Assembly: GCA_016177145.1 (NCBI GenBank)
Contig: JACOVV010000042.1
Span: 1-5,543, forward strand
DNA: 5,543 bases
Source of the DNA: Candidatus Omnitrophota bacterium
GTDB lineage: Bacteria; Omnitrophota; Gorgyraeia; JACOVV01
Direction of reading: 5' to 3'
The position numbers were made by a program, and so were the translations under genes. Shown piece by piece: positions 1-5,463 of the stretch. Numbering within the stretch: position 1 is the first letter of the stretch; each line of letters begins with the position of its first letter. The notes beneath the pieces are model-generated. The model had not been told where the DNA came from and made no database searches. It saw only the letters and a program-made list of their open reading frames with translations.

Positions 1-533
1 ACATAATCGTAAATAGCTCTGGTCTTTTCAAGGGTCCCTTTCCTCCCTTTTGTCACCTGAGCCGCCAATTCCCGAATCCGGGGGCTGATCGTCATCAGGC
101 GATTGGGCGCTAAATATTTGCTTGACTCCCATGGATCCTCGCTGATAACCCCGATGGGGATTGGGCGTTTTTCTTGAGACCGATTCGAATACTCAATCCT
201 CTGGACTTTGTAATGGACGCGAATATGGAAAGGGACCTGCGGTGACCTTAAGGCATAGTGGAGAATTTTGTTATCATAGGTTTTATCGAACGTGATACGG
301 TAATTACTGTTGGGCTCGATGGTAATTTTCTCAATCTTCTGGTAGTCGTTCTCCGGCATCAGCGGAAGCCAAATGTTTATATCCCTGGTATCCTGCGGGA
401 TTTGATCCAAATGAACGTCATAGTCAAATTCGACATAACGTTCCTTCGGGGCTCTGGCTGGACTAAAGATGCCTGTCAGAACGAAGGAGAACAAAGAGGA
501 AATTCCAATGAATTCCAAAGCAAACTTTTTCAT
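1..533 (-). CDS. Secreted transglutaminase-like protein, N-terminal part (3' end beyond window)
   Basis: Translating the minus strand from ATG 533 gives 177 residues with no stop, and the frame is still open at base 1. Residues 1-28 look like a signal peptide: MKK, a hydrophobic stretch, then SPARA before PKERYVEF, so signal peptidase I cleavage after ARA is plausible. The mature part begins as a beta-rich domain ([26 protein letters not shown]). It then reaches helical sequence ([20 protein letters not shown] and [10 protein letters not shown]). This layout matches the lead-in of bacterial transglutaminase-like proteins, where a Cys-containing GNCTDFHS-type core usually follows. That core would lie beyond the window, so the catalytic triad is not seen and the family call rests on the N-terminal half. 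The start overlaps the stop of the upstream YyaL-like gene as ATGA, with AAAGG just upstream, which suggests translational coupling and a shared transcript. Role unknown; a periplasmic cysteine-protease-like or peptide-handling function is inference. Confidence 0.75.
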   Translation of the reverse strand, partial: MKKFALEFIGISSLFSFVLTGIFSPARAPKERYVEFDYDVHLDQIPQDTRDINIWLPLMPENDYQKIEKITIEPNSNYRITFDKTYDNKILHYALRSPQVPFHIRVHYKVQRIEYSNRSQEKRPIPIGVISEDPWESSKYLAPNRLMTISPRIRELAAQVTKGRKGTLEKTRAIYDY

Positions 534-2830
534 TGATCTTTACCTTTGACGGCCGGCCTCTCGCTCAGAAGTTCTTCCAGTTTAACCACATCCACTACCG
601 GCAGATTACAGACGTAATTTTCGCAGACATAAACGGTCGGCTTTCCGGACAAAGCGACCTGCTCTTTAACAAAGGGGGCCAGGGCTTCTATCGTTGAGGC
701 GAGTTCTTCCCGCTGAGGATGTAAAACAACTACCTTATTGGGAAGAAATTTCCGGTAAACCGCTCGAATCATCTCCCCTGTTCCCGGATCTTCGGCGTCT
801 CCGGCGATCACAATTTCCTGAGACGGGCCAACGGCAAAGTCAAACGCAATCAACATTTGAGGATAAGAGTAAGGAGACGCCGTCAACTCAGATGAAAACG
901 CGTTAAACGATTTTTCGGCATACCGTTCCATTTCACGATCCATCGTCAGCCGCCCCAAACGAAGAAGAGACAAAGCGGCAACAGAGTTCCCTGAGGGGAG
1001 AGCCCCGTCGTAAAGTTCTTTGGACTTCGCGATCAATTTTTCAGCGTCATGTGCCGTGAAGAAAAATCCTCCTCCGGATTCATCCCAAAACAACCGAATC
1101 ATTTCCTTTGTGATCCGTTGAGCGGCTTCTAAATACTTCACCTCAAAGGTCGCTTCATAGAGATCCAGCAGTCCGTTTGAAAAGAAAGCATAGTCTTCAA
1201 TAAATCCAGGAATAACCGCTTCGCCTTCCCGGTAACGATGCAAAAGCCGGCCGTTTTCTTCAATCATATGATTCAGGATGAAATCAGCGGCCCTTTGAGC
1301 GGCCTCCCTGTAACGGGGATTATTGAGCGCACGCGAGCCAAAAGCCAGACTCGAGATCATCAAACCGTTCCAGTCGGCCAGAATTTTATCATCCAGATGC
1401 GGCCTTAATCTTCGTTCTCTTTCATCAAAGAGTTTTTTCCTGGCCGCCTCCAATCTAGAAACAATCTCTGCAGGACTCGCGTTAAATTTCTTTGAGGCTT
1501 CTTCAATCGTGTTCGCCAAGTAGAGAATGTTTCCGTTCTTGAATTCTCCGCGGGGATCGTTGGCAACATTGCCCCCGGCTAGAACCCCATAAAGATAGCT
1601 GAACAACTCCCCGTCCTGGTCGCCTAAAATTCTAAAGAGATCGTCATGGCGCCACAGATAGAACGCCCCTTCTGATTTTTTATCGGGACTGCCGGGATCT
1701 GAAGCGCTGTCGGCGTCTTCCGCCGAATAAAACGCCCCGCCCGAATCAGTCAGGTCTCTCAACACGTATTCAAAAATATCCCGCGCGGTCCGCGCGTACT
1801 CCTCTTCGCCCGTTGCCTGATACGCCTCCAGATAAGATTTTGAGAGGATCGCCTGGTCATAAAGCATTTTCTCAAAATGAGGAACACGCCATTGGGCATC
1901 TGTCGAATAGCGGTGAAATCCTCCTCCAATATGATCGTGGATACCCCCTCTTGACATTTCCTGCAGCGTCTTCTCCACCATCTGCAAGGCGAAAGAATCA
2001 CCGTTCCGTTTCCAGAACCGAAGTAAGAACGAGAGTCCATGGCTTCGGGGAAATTTCGGAGCCCCTCCAAATCCCCCATCTCGTGAATCAAATTGGGACC
2101 GGTACTGCTGGTAGCCGCCGTTTAAAACATCTTGATTGATGGAGCCCCTGTTTTCTGCCCTCTTTTTCTCCTCAGAACGGATCAAACTCGCAAGAGACTC
2201 TCCGGATTGCAGGATTTCTCCTCTTGAAGTTCTCCACTTGTCGGCTATTCCATTCAGAACAGTCACTAACCCAGGTCTTCCCCACCGATCTTCCGGAGGG
2301 AAATACGTCCCGCCGTAAAAAGGTTTTAGGTCAGGCGTTAAGAACACGTTCAACGGCCATCCCCCGGAACCGGTCATCGTCTGAACAGCGGTCATATAGA
2401 CCTGGTCCACATCCGGTCTTTCTTCACGATCCACTTTAATAGAAACAAAATGACGATTCATGACTGCCGCGATAGCGGGATTAGAGAAAGACTCTTCTTC
2501 CATTACATGGCACCAATGGCAAGTAGAATAGCCAATGGAGAGAAAAATCGGTTTATCCTCTTTTTTCGCCTTTTCAAACGCTTCTTCCCCCCATGGGTAC
2601 CAGTCCACCGGATTATAGGCGTGCTGCAGAAGGTAGGGACTTTTTTCCCGGATCAAACGGTTGGGATCTCTAGGCGTATTAGCCTCGGCCATTCCCGTAA
2701 AACTTAAACGCGACCTTGAGCGCATCCATTGCCCGGTTGAGCTGCGGTAACGCCTGATATCGAAAAAAAGGGCTCCTATAAGAATTGTCAAAAGAACGGC
2801 GCTCATCAAGATAAGACGGCGTTTTATCAT
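530..2830 (-). CDS. YyaL/SPATA20-type thioredoxin-fold protein (DUF255), membrane-anchored
   Basis: This 766-residue protein belongs to the YyaL/DUF255 family (B. subtilis YyaL, human SPATA20). Residues 57-178 form the DsbH-like thioredoxin domain, with the family signatures [21 protein letters not shown], the redox-type motif C104-H-W-C107, DREERPD and [13 protein letters not shown]. The rest is the alpha/alpha-barrel part related to N-acylglucosamine epimerase-like folds: [15 protein letters not shown] (295-309), YSAEDADS (368-375), [11 protein letters not shown] (480-490) and PSGNSVAA (612-619). It ends with the conserved [11 protein letters not shown] (734-744). Biochemical function is unknown for the family. 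Residues 6-23 are a hydrophobic helix after KRR, which predicts an N-terminal membrane anchor with the domains outside the cytoplasm; many relatives lack this. The frame extends upstream to a TTG at 2863, but ATG 2830 is chosen because GGAGGGAGG sits directly before it. Length is within the usual family range. The gene overlaps the downstream transglutaminase-like gene by four bases. Confidence 0.93.
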   Translation of the reverse strand: MIKRRLILMSAVLLTILIGALFFDIRRYRSSTGQWMRSRSRLSFTGMAEANTPRDPNRLIREKSPYLLQHAYNPVDWYPWGEEAFEKAKKEDKPIFLSIGYSTCHWCHVMEEESFSNPAIAAVMNRHFVSIKVDREERPDVDQVYMTAVQTMTGSGGWPLNVFLTPDLKPFYGGTYFPPEDRWGRPGLVTVLNGIADKWRTSRGEILQSGESLASLIRSEEKKRAENRGSINQDVLNGGYQQYRSQFDSRDGGFGGAPKFPRSHGLSFLLRFWKRNGDSFALQMVEKTLQEMSRGGIHDHIGGGFHRYSTDAQWRVPHFEKMLYDQAILSKSYLEAYQATGEEEYARTARDIFEYVLRDLTDSGGAFYSAEDADSASDPGSPDKKSEGAFYLWRHDDLFRILGDQDGELFSYLYGVLAGGNVANDPRGEFKNGNILYLANTIEEASKKFNASPAEIVSRLEAARKKLFDERERRLRPHLDDKILADWNGLMISSLAFGSRALNNPRYREAAQRAADFILNHMIEENGRLLHRYREGEAVIPGFIEDYAFFSNGLLDLYEATFEVKYLEAAQRITKEMIRLFWDESGGGFFFTAHDAEKLIAKSKELYDGALPSGNSVAALSLLRLGRLTMDREMERYAEKSFNAFSSELTASPYSYPQMLIAFDFAVGPSQEIVIAGDAEDPGTGEMIRAVYRKFLPNKVVVLHPQREELASTIEALAPFVKEQVALSGKPTVYVCENYVCNLPVVDVVKLEELLSERPAVKGKDQ

Positions 2831-2843
2831 CTTTCCTCCCTCC
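2831..2843 (-). promoter_or_regulatory. Ribosome binding site of the YyaL-like gene
   Basis: On the minus strand GGAGGGAGGAAAG immediately precedes ATG 2830. The first GGAGG stands 8 bases from the ATG, which is close to ideal. This site would lie inside the coding sequence if the upstream TTG were used, so it decides the start. Confidence 0.8.
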
Positions 2844-2899
2844 AAAATCAGGAAAATTAACAAACACTCTTAACCAACGAAAAGAAAAAACAAGAAGGA

Positions 2900-3436
2900 C
2901 TAAGCGGACAAAGCGGGGGGCGCGTGGTTTGGAAACGTGGTGATATAGAAAAGTTCTTTAGGTATTTTTTCTACTGAAGGAGGCCCTGAATCTTTCCCTG
3001 GAATGGAAGTAGTGTTTTTTAAAGAGATTCCTACTCTTAGCTGATTCGCAAGCTGCAGACGGTTCGCCGGCTTCGTTTTTAACCCTGCGCCGCCTTCTAA
3101 TCGTGGAAGGATCGCGTGAATAGAGGCGCAATGTTTCTTTTCTTTGAAGACATTTGCCCTGATAGCGAGCGCCGTTGACTGAGGCGCCGCGTTGTCATGG
3201 AGCCCCGCGGGCATGCCCGCGGTCCCTTTTTTTACCGCCCTGCGGGCGGAATCCTGAGCAAAGACCCCGCCCATGGGCGGGGTCTGCGTCGAAGGATCAA
3301 CAAGGAGTTCACTGCCGGACTTTTGTTCGCTGGATTCCGGGAGAACGCAATGATGCAGGGAAATCAAAAAGGAAACATTACAGGCCCAAACGACCGAAAA
3401 AAGAATTCTCCCCCACTTTTGTCTGCAACAAGTCAT
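2900..3436 (-). CDS. Unrecognised 178-residue exported or membrane-anchored protein
   Basis: I do not recognise this protein. From ATG 3436 it has 178 residues. Its N-terminus is MTCCRQKWGR followed by a hydrophobic stretch at about residues 11-27 and then HHC (28-30). This looks like an uncleaved signal or a poor signal peptide; LHHC is not a standard lipobox. The remainder is low-complexity, basic and rich in Ala, Pro and Lys, with a single further cysteine in KKHC (103) and the ending FPNHAPPALSA. The frame also opens at a TTG at 3472, but that TTG is the -35 box of a strong promoter, so ATG 3436 is preferred. No Shine-Dalgarno site lies before it. An open frame this long is unlikely by chance at this base composition, but residues about 51-78 are encoded by GC-rich palindromes. 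That segment may be an inserted element, or the region may not be coding. It lies 69 bases upstream of the YyaL-like gene on the same strand, with no clear terminator between. Confidence 0.5.
   Translation of the reverse strand: MTCCRQKWGRILFSVVWACNVSFLISLHHCVLPESSEQKSGSELLVDPSTQTPPMGGVFAQDSARRAVKKGTAGMPAGLHDNAAPQSTALAIRANVFKEKKHCASIHAILPRLEGGAGLKTKPANRLQLANQLRVGISLKNTTSIPGKDSGPPSVEKIPKELFYITTFPNHAPPALSA
3205..3233 (+). terminator. Terminator-like hairpin plus T-run on the plus strand
   Basis: The 18-base perfect palindrome is followed, after TCCC, by seven T residues (3227-3233). This has the form of a rho-independent terminator for transcription running rightwards. No plus-strand gene ends here, and the palindrome has almost no loop, so it may only stop antisense transcripts or may be a by-product of the palindrome cluster. 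Confidence 0.3.
3205..3284. repeat. Cluster of three GC-rich palindromes
   Basis: Three near-adjacent inverted repeats are visible. The first, at 3205-3222, is the perfect 18-base palindrome CCGCGGGCATGCCCGCGG. The second, at 3235-3249, has arms CCGCCC and GGGCGG around the loop TGC. The third, at 3263-3284, is a perfect 22-base palindrome with half GACCCCGCCCA. The block is much richer in GC than its surroundings and lies inside the unrecognised minus-strand reading frame, which stays open across it (residues about 51-78). It resembles a REP or palindromic-element insertion, but no second copy exists in this window, so its repetitive nature is not proven. Confidence 0.7.
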
Positions 3437-3442
3437 GATTTG

Positions 3443-3472
3443 TTTATAACACGCTGCCGTCTTTTTTGTCAA
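3443..3472 (-). promoter_or_regulatory. Sigma70-type promoter for the unrecognised gene and probably the YyaL-like operon
   Basis: On the minus strand a consensus -35 TTGACA (3472-3467) is followed after 18 bases by TATAAA (3448-3443); read as TTATAA the spacer is 17. The expected start of transcription is about seven bases after the -10, at or next to A3436, the first base of the ATG. A leaderless message is therefore predicted. The promoter sits between the phosphatase stop (3483) and the next gene. No other convincing promoter was seen before the YyaL-like gene. Confidence 0.7.
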
Positions 3473-3482
3473 AACTATTTCT

Positions 3483-3980
3483 TTAATCGCCGCTATTTTT
3501 GTTAACCCTGAGCTCGTACTCTGTTAAAAACGCTTTCTGCGCGTCGTTTAAATGTCCGGACGGCCGTTTCTCAAATATTCTCTCTAAGGCCTCATCCACC
3601 GACAGCCGGTGTTTATAGATAAGATAGGAAGCCAAGAAAGTCGTCGTTCTCCCATGTCCGTTTTTGCAGTGAATATAAACTTTGACGCTGCTTTGCACAG
3701 TATCATCCAAGACTTTCATCGCCAGATCTATCAGATCATTCGAAGGAGCGGTATCTTCCTCCCATGGGAACCAAAAGAAATATTTTACTCCTTGCGGATT
3801 ATCCAGTCTTTCCGCTTCAAGCGATATGTCAGCAGCAACTCCCTTGGCCAGCAATTCCATTTCAAAATGCGTTTGGCAGCATATATAATTGCCTGCATAC
3901 AAGAATTCTTCGATTTTATTGTAACTAAACTTGGTATGCTCGTGCTCCATTCGGCGAATTTCTTCAGGTGTAGACGTCAT
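3483..3980 (-). CDS. Dual-specificity/tyrosine phosphatase family protein
   Basis: This 165-residue protein carries the cysteine-phosphatase signature HCKNGHGRT (H104, nucleophile C105, phosphate-binding R111), preceded by the beta strand VKVYI and followed by a helix (TTFLASYLIYKHR). About 29 residues before the cysteine, FPWEED with D76 is a good candidate for the general acid, at the spacing usual in dual-specificity phosphatases. The C-terminal helices SVDEALERIFEKRP and LNDAQKAFLTEYELR are typical of the fold. There is no signal peptide or membrane helix, so it is a cytoplasmic single-domain enzyme. Substrate is unknown; phosphotyrosine or phosphoserine/threonine proteins, or other phosphorylated molecules, are possible. 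ATG 3980 is supported by GAGGGGG ending four bases upstream. The gene has its own promoter and is divergent from the MerR-type regulator. Nothing in the sequence links it functionally to metal resistance. Confidence 0.88.
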   Translation of the reverse strand: MTSTPEEIRRMEHEHTKFSYNKIEEFLYAGNYICCQTHFEMELLAKGVAADISLEAERLDNPQGVKYFFWFPWEEDTAPSNDLIDLAMKVLDDTVQSSVKVYIHCKNGHGRTTTFLASYLIYKHRLSVDEALERIFEKRPSGHLNDAQKAFLTEYELRVNKNSGD

Positions 3981-4015
3981 AGATCCCCCTCTCTGGTTAC
4001 CTCTTTCTTCTGTTC

Positions 4016-4046
4016 ACTATATCACGCGCCGGCCTGCCGCTGACAA
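4016..4046 (-). promoter_or_regulatory. Promoter of the phosphatase gene (extended -10)
   Basis: The minus strand reads TTGTCA (4046-4041), a 19-base spacer, then TATAGT (4021-4016) preceded by TGA. The TGnTATAGT arrangement is an extended -10, which can tolerate the long spacer. Transcription should begin near 4009, leaving a leader of about 29 bases that contains the Shine-Dalgarno site of the phosphatase gene. Its -35 box is only 20 bases from the -35 box of the divergent regulator promoter. Confidence 0.5.
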
Positions 4047-4066
4047 GAGGATTTTCGACTTCCCCC

Positions 4067-4098
4067 TTGACTTTCCAGTATACTGGAAGGTATATACT
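4067..4098 (+). promoter_or_regulatory. MerR-type promoter/operator of the regulator gene
   Basis: TTGACT (4067-4072) and TATACT (4093-4098) are separated by 20 bases, the overlong spacing typical of MerR-activated promoters. The spacer contains the perfect 16-base dyad TTCCAGTATACTGGAA (4073-4088). TATATA at 4091 with an 18-base spacer is an alternative -10. By family behaviour the MerR dimer binds the dyad, and the metal-bound form untwists the spacer so RNA polymerase can use it; this copy would provide autoregulation. The predicted transcript starts near 4105, about 20 bases before the regulator ATG. Confidence 0.85.
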
Positions 4099-4125
4099 TA
4101 AAGAGGATGGGAGGCAGAGAAAAAG

Positions 4126-4566
4126 ATGGGAAATGAACAGGAGTGGACGATAGGAAAACTGGCAAAGACGGCAGGGCTTGATGCACGAACCCTCCGTTTT
4201 TATGAGGGGATTCGCCTGTTGCCAAAACCCAAGCGAACCCTCTCCGGCTATCGGCTCTATGACCCTTCGATGGTTGAACGGGTCGAGTTCATCCAAAAAG
4301 GACAAAGTCTGGGGTTAACGCTGCGGGAGATCCGGGAGATTCTGGAACTGGGAGACCGCGGGAATTGTCCTTGCGGGCATGTCAAGCGGGTCCTTCAGGC
4401 AAAACTCAAAGAGTTGGATAGAAAAATTAAAGACTTTTCGTATGTGAACCGGCGGATTCGCAAAGCCATGAACTTGCGTGGGTTACCCAAAGACTTTAAA
4501 CCCAAAGGATCTGCCCTGTGCCCGACGATTGCAAGGGTTAAAAAGCTCGATAAAAAAAGTCCTTGA
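4126..4566 (+). CDS. MerR-family heavy-metal-responsive transcriptional regulator
   Basis: The 146-residue protein has the MerR layout. A winged helix-turn-helix comes first (WTIGKLAKTAGLDARTLRFYEGIRLL, residues 7-32; wing RTLSGYRLYD, 37-46). Then come FIQKGQSLGLTLREIREIL (55-73) and a long dimerisation helix (about 85-115). Candidate metal ligands are C81, C83 and H85 in CPCGHV at the start of the dimer helix, and C132 in ALCPTIA near the C-terminus. C81 or C83 and C132 line up by context with Cys82 and Cys126 of mercury MerR. The segment where MerR has Cys117 reads AMNLRGL, with no cysteine. Mercury is the favoured effector because of the downstream MerC-like gene, but another soft metal is possible. 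ATG 4126 follows GGGAGG at 4109-4114; the ATG at 4107 is out of frame. The gene is preceded by its own operator, and its stop overlaps the -35 box of the next promoter. Confidence 0.92.
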   Translation: MGNEQEWTIGKLAKTAGLDARTLRFYEGIRLLPKPKRTLSGYRLYDPSMVERVEFIQKGQSLGLTLREIREILELGDRGNCPCGHVKRVLQAKLKELDRKIKDFSYVNRRIRKAMNLRGLPKDFKPKGSALCPTIARVKKLDKKSP

Positions 4567-4594
4567 CCTTCCAGTATGCTGGAAGATATAGACT
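4563..4594 (+). promoter_or_regulatory. Second MerR-type promoter/operator, for the two effector genes
   Basis: TTGACC (4563-4568) and TAGACT (4589-4594) are separated by 20 bases containing TTCCAGTATGCTGGAA (4569-4584), whose TTCCAG/CTGGAA arms are perfect. It matches the operator before the regulator at 28 of 32 positions with identical spacing. The same regulator should therefore control both. The regulator's stop codon TGA (4564-4566) lies inside the -35 box. The transcript should start near 4601, just before a strong ribosome binding site. Confidence 0.87.
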
Positions 4595-4604
4595 TTGAAG
4601 TGAG

Positions 4605-4613
4605 GGAGGTGAT
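4605..4613 (+). promoter_or_regulatory. Near-consensus ribosome binding site that fixes the small gene's start
   Basis: GGAGGTGAT is an almost complete complement of the 16S rRNA 3' end, and its GGAGG core is 8 bases before ATG 4618. It rules out the in-frame ATG at 4576, which lies inside the operator dyad and upstream of the predicted transcription start. Confidence 0.8.
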
Positions 4614-4617
4614 AACC

Positions 4618-4800
4618 ATGAAAGAAGCGATTCAAAAAGTGAACCTATGTCCCGCTTGCGGGGCCTGCCCTGAAGTCGCTGTCTACGACCACGAAGTCTG
4701 GATTGGTGAAAAGGGTAATCTTGCCAAGTTGAACAAAGAGGAATGGAATCAGCTCGTTGATCAGATCCGCAGCGGAGCGCTGAGAAAGATCGAAGAATGA
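4618..4800 (+). CDS. Small cysteine-motif protein of unknown function in a MerR-controlled operon
   Basis: This 60-residue protein has three cysteines in CPACGACP (C11, C14, C17) within a short N-terminal segment. It continues EVAVYDHEVWIGEKGNLAKLNKEEWNQLVDQI and ends RSGALRKIEE. The pattern is a compact CxxCxxC thiol cluster, followed by a probable beta hairpin (AVYDHEVWIG) and a C-terminal helix. There is no signal peptide or membrane segment, so it should be cytoplasmic. It is the first gene after the second MerR-type operator, with a very strong ribosome binding site, and is followed after 39 bases by the MerC-like gene. A role as a soft-metal chaperone or buffer that receives ions from the MerC-like transporter is inference. 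I cannot assign it to a characterised family. It lacks the GMTCxxC motif and signal peptide of MerP. Confidence 0.85.
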   Translation: MKEAIQKVNLCPACGACPEVAVYDHEVWIGEKGNLAKLNKEEWNQLVDQIRSGALRKIEE

Positions 4801-4839
4801 AGAATAAAGAGGCCACACACGGGCGCTTGGAGGGTTTTA

Positions 4840-5418
4840 ATGAAAGCGAATATCGTTGAAAAAATAGGCAATATCGGCTCTTTTCTGGCAGCGTTGGCCT
4901 GCCCGGCCTGCTTTGGCTCGTTAGCGGCGGTGGGCGCCGCTCTTGGGTTAGGTATTTTCCAACGATTTGAGGGAGCTATCGCACAACTCTTCCAAGTGCT
5001 CGTGGTGACCGCTCTGGCAGGAAATGTGATCGTCTATTTTACCCACCGCAATAAGATTGCTCTAGTGATAGGCGTTGCCAGTCCTCTCCTGATATTGAGT
5101 TCGTTTTATCTCTGGTTTGAGCCGGCGGTTCTCTATGCAGGTTTATTTGGGTTACTGCTTGCGGCGCTAGCGAATACTCTGGCAAAAAGCCGATGTAAGA
5201 GCTGCCGTATCTCCCCCATCACAGTCGAGCGCAAGTCTATCATCAAATGTCCCCACTGTGGTTTTGAAAAAGAAGAAGTGATGCCGACAGAGGCGTGTCA
5301 ATATTATTATGTTTGCACAAACTGTCACAAAAAACTCAAACCCAAACAAGGAGACTGCTGCGTCTTTTGTTCCTATGGCTCCGTCAAGTGTCCGTCAAAA
5401 CAAACAAGTGAAAGATAA
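4840..5418 (+). CDS. merC: MerC-like mercury transporter fused to a GDCCVxC cysteine-rich domain
   Basis: The 192-residue protein has two parts. Residues 1-115 are MerC-like, with four predicted membrane helices (about 10-37, 47-67, 73-92, 95-115). The first helix holds the mercury-binding-type pair in ACPACFGSLAAVGAALGLG (C21, C24), followed by the MerC-like QRFEG. A C119-K-S-C122 pair ends the membrane part, resembling the C-terminal cysteines of MerC. Residues 130-192 form a GDCCVxC domain: CPHCGFEKEEVMPTEACQYYYVC, CTNC, KPKQGDCCVFCSYGSVKCP. Its cysteines are C137, C140, C153, C159, C162, C173, C174, C177 and C184. This domain is usually seen as a free-standing small protein next to metal genes. 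MerC moves Hg(II) across the inner membrane; here the tail probably receives the ion on the cytoplasmic side (inference). ATG 4840 follows GGAGGG at 4829-4834. It is the last gene of the operon; the next gene is convergent. Confidence 0.9.
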   Translation: MKANIVEKIGNIGSFLAALACPACFGSLAAVGAALGLGIFQRFEGAIAQLFQVLVVTALAGNVIVYFTHRNKIALVIGVASPLLILSSFYLWFEPAVLYAGLFGLLLAALANTLAKSRCKSCRISPITVERKSIIKCPHCGFEKEEVMPTEACQYYYVCTNCHKKLKPKQGDCCVFCSYGSVKCPSKQTSER

Positions 5419-5463
5419 TTCCTTCCTCGATGCCGCATCTATATTTTAACTTGTTTAATTTGT

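Noticed and set aside
258..536. Plus-strand open frame of 92 codons near the left edge
   Set aside because: It is antisense to the secreted transglutaminase-like gene, which has a signal peptide, a family-like fold and a coupled start; the plus frame shows no features.
2831..2863. Longer YyaL-like start at TTG 2863 adding 11 residues
   Set aside because: The extension would translate through the GGAGGGAGG ribosome binding site directly before ATG 2830, and the shorter form gives a clean KRR-hydrophobic anchor.
3197..3505. Plus-strand open frame of about 100 codons across the palindrome cluster
   Set aside because: No ribosome binding site or recognisable domain; it begins in the palindrome-rich block and runs antisense through the minus-strand promoter into the phosphatase gene, so it is probably a shadow.
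3997..4305. Minus-strand open frame of about 100 codons antisense to the regulator
   Set aside because: It runs across two promoters and opposite the well-supported winged helix-turn-helix coding sequence; the translation has no recognisable features.
4576..4617. Upstream ATG for the small cysteine protein
   Set aside because: It lies within the operator dyad, upstream of the predicted transcription start, and has no ribosome binding site, whereas ATG 4618 has a near-perfect one.
5429..5448. Possible terminator after the MerC-like gene, GATG-CCG-CATC followed by TATATTTT
   Set aside because: The stem is only four base pairs and the T-run is short and interrupted; too weak to call, although the convergent gap is AT-rich.
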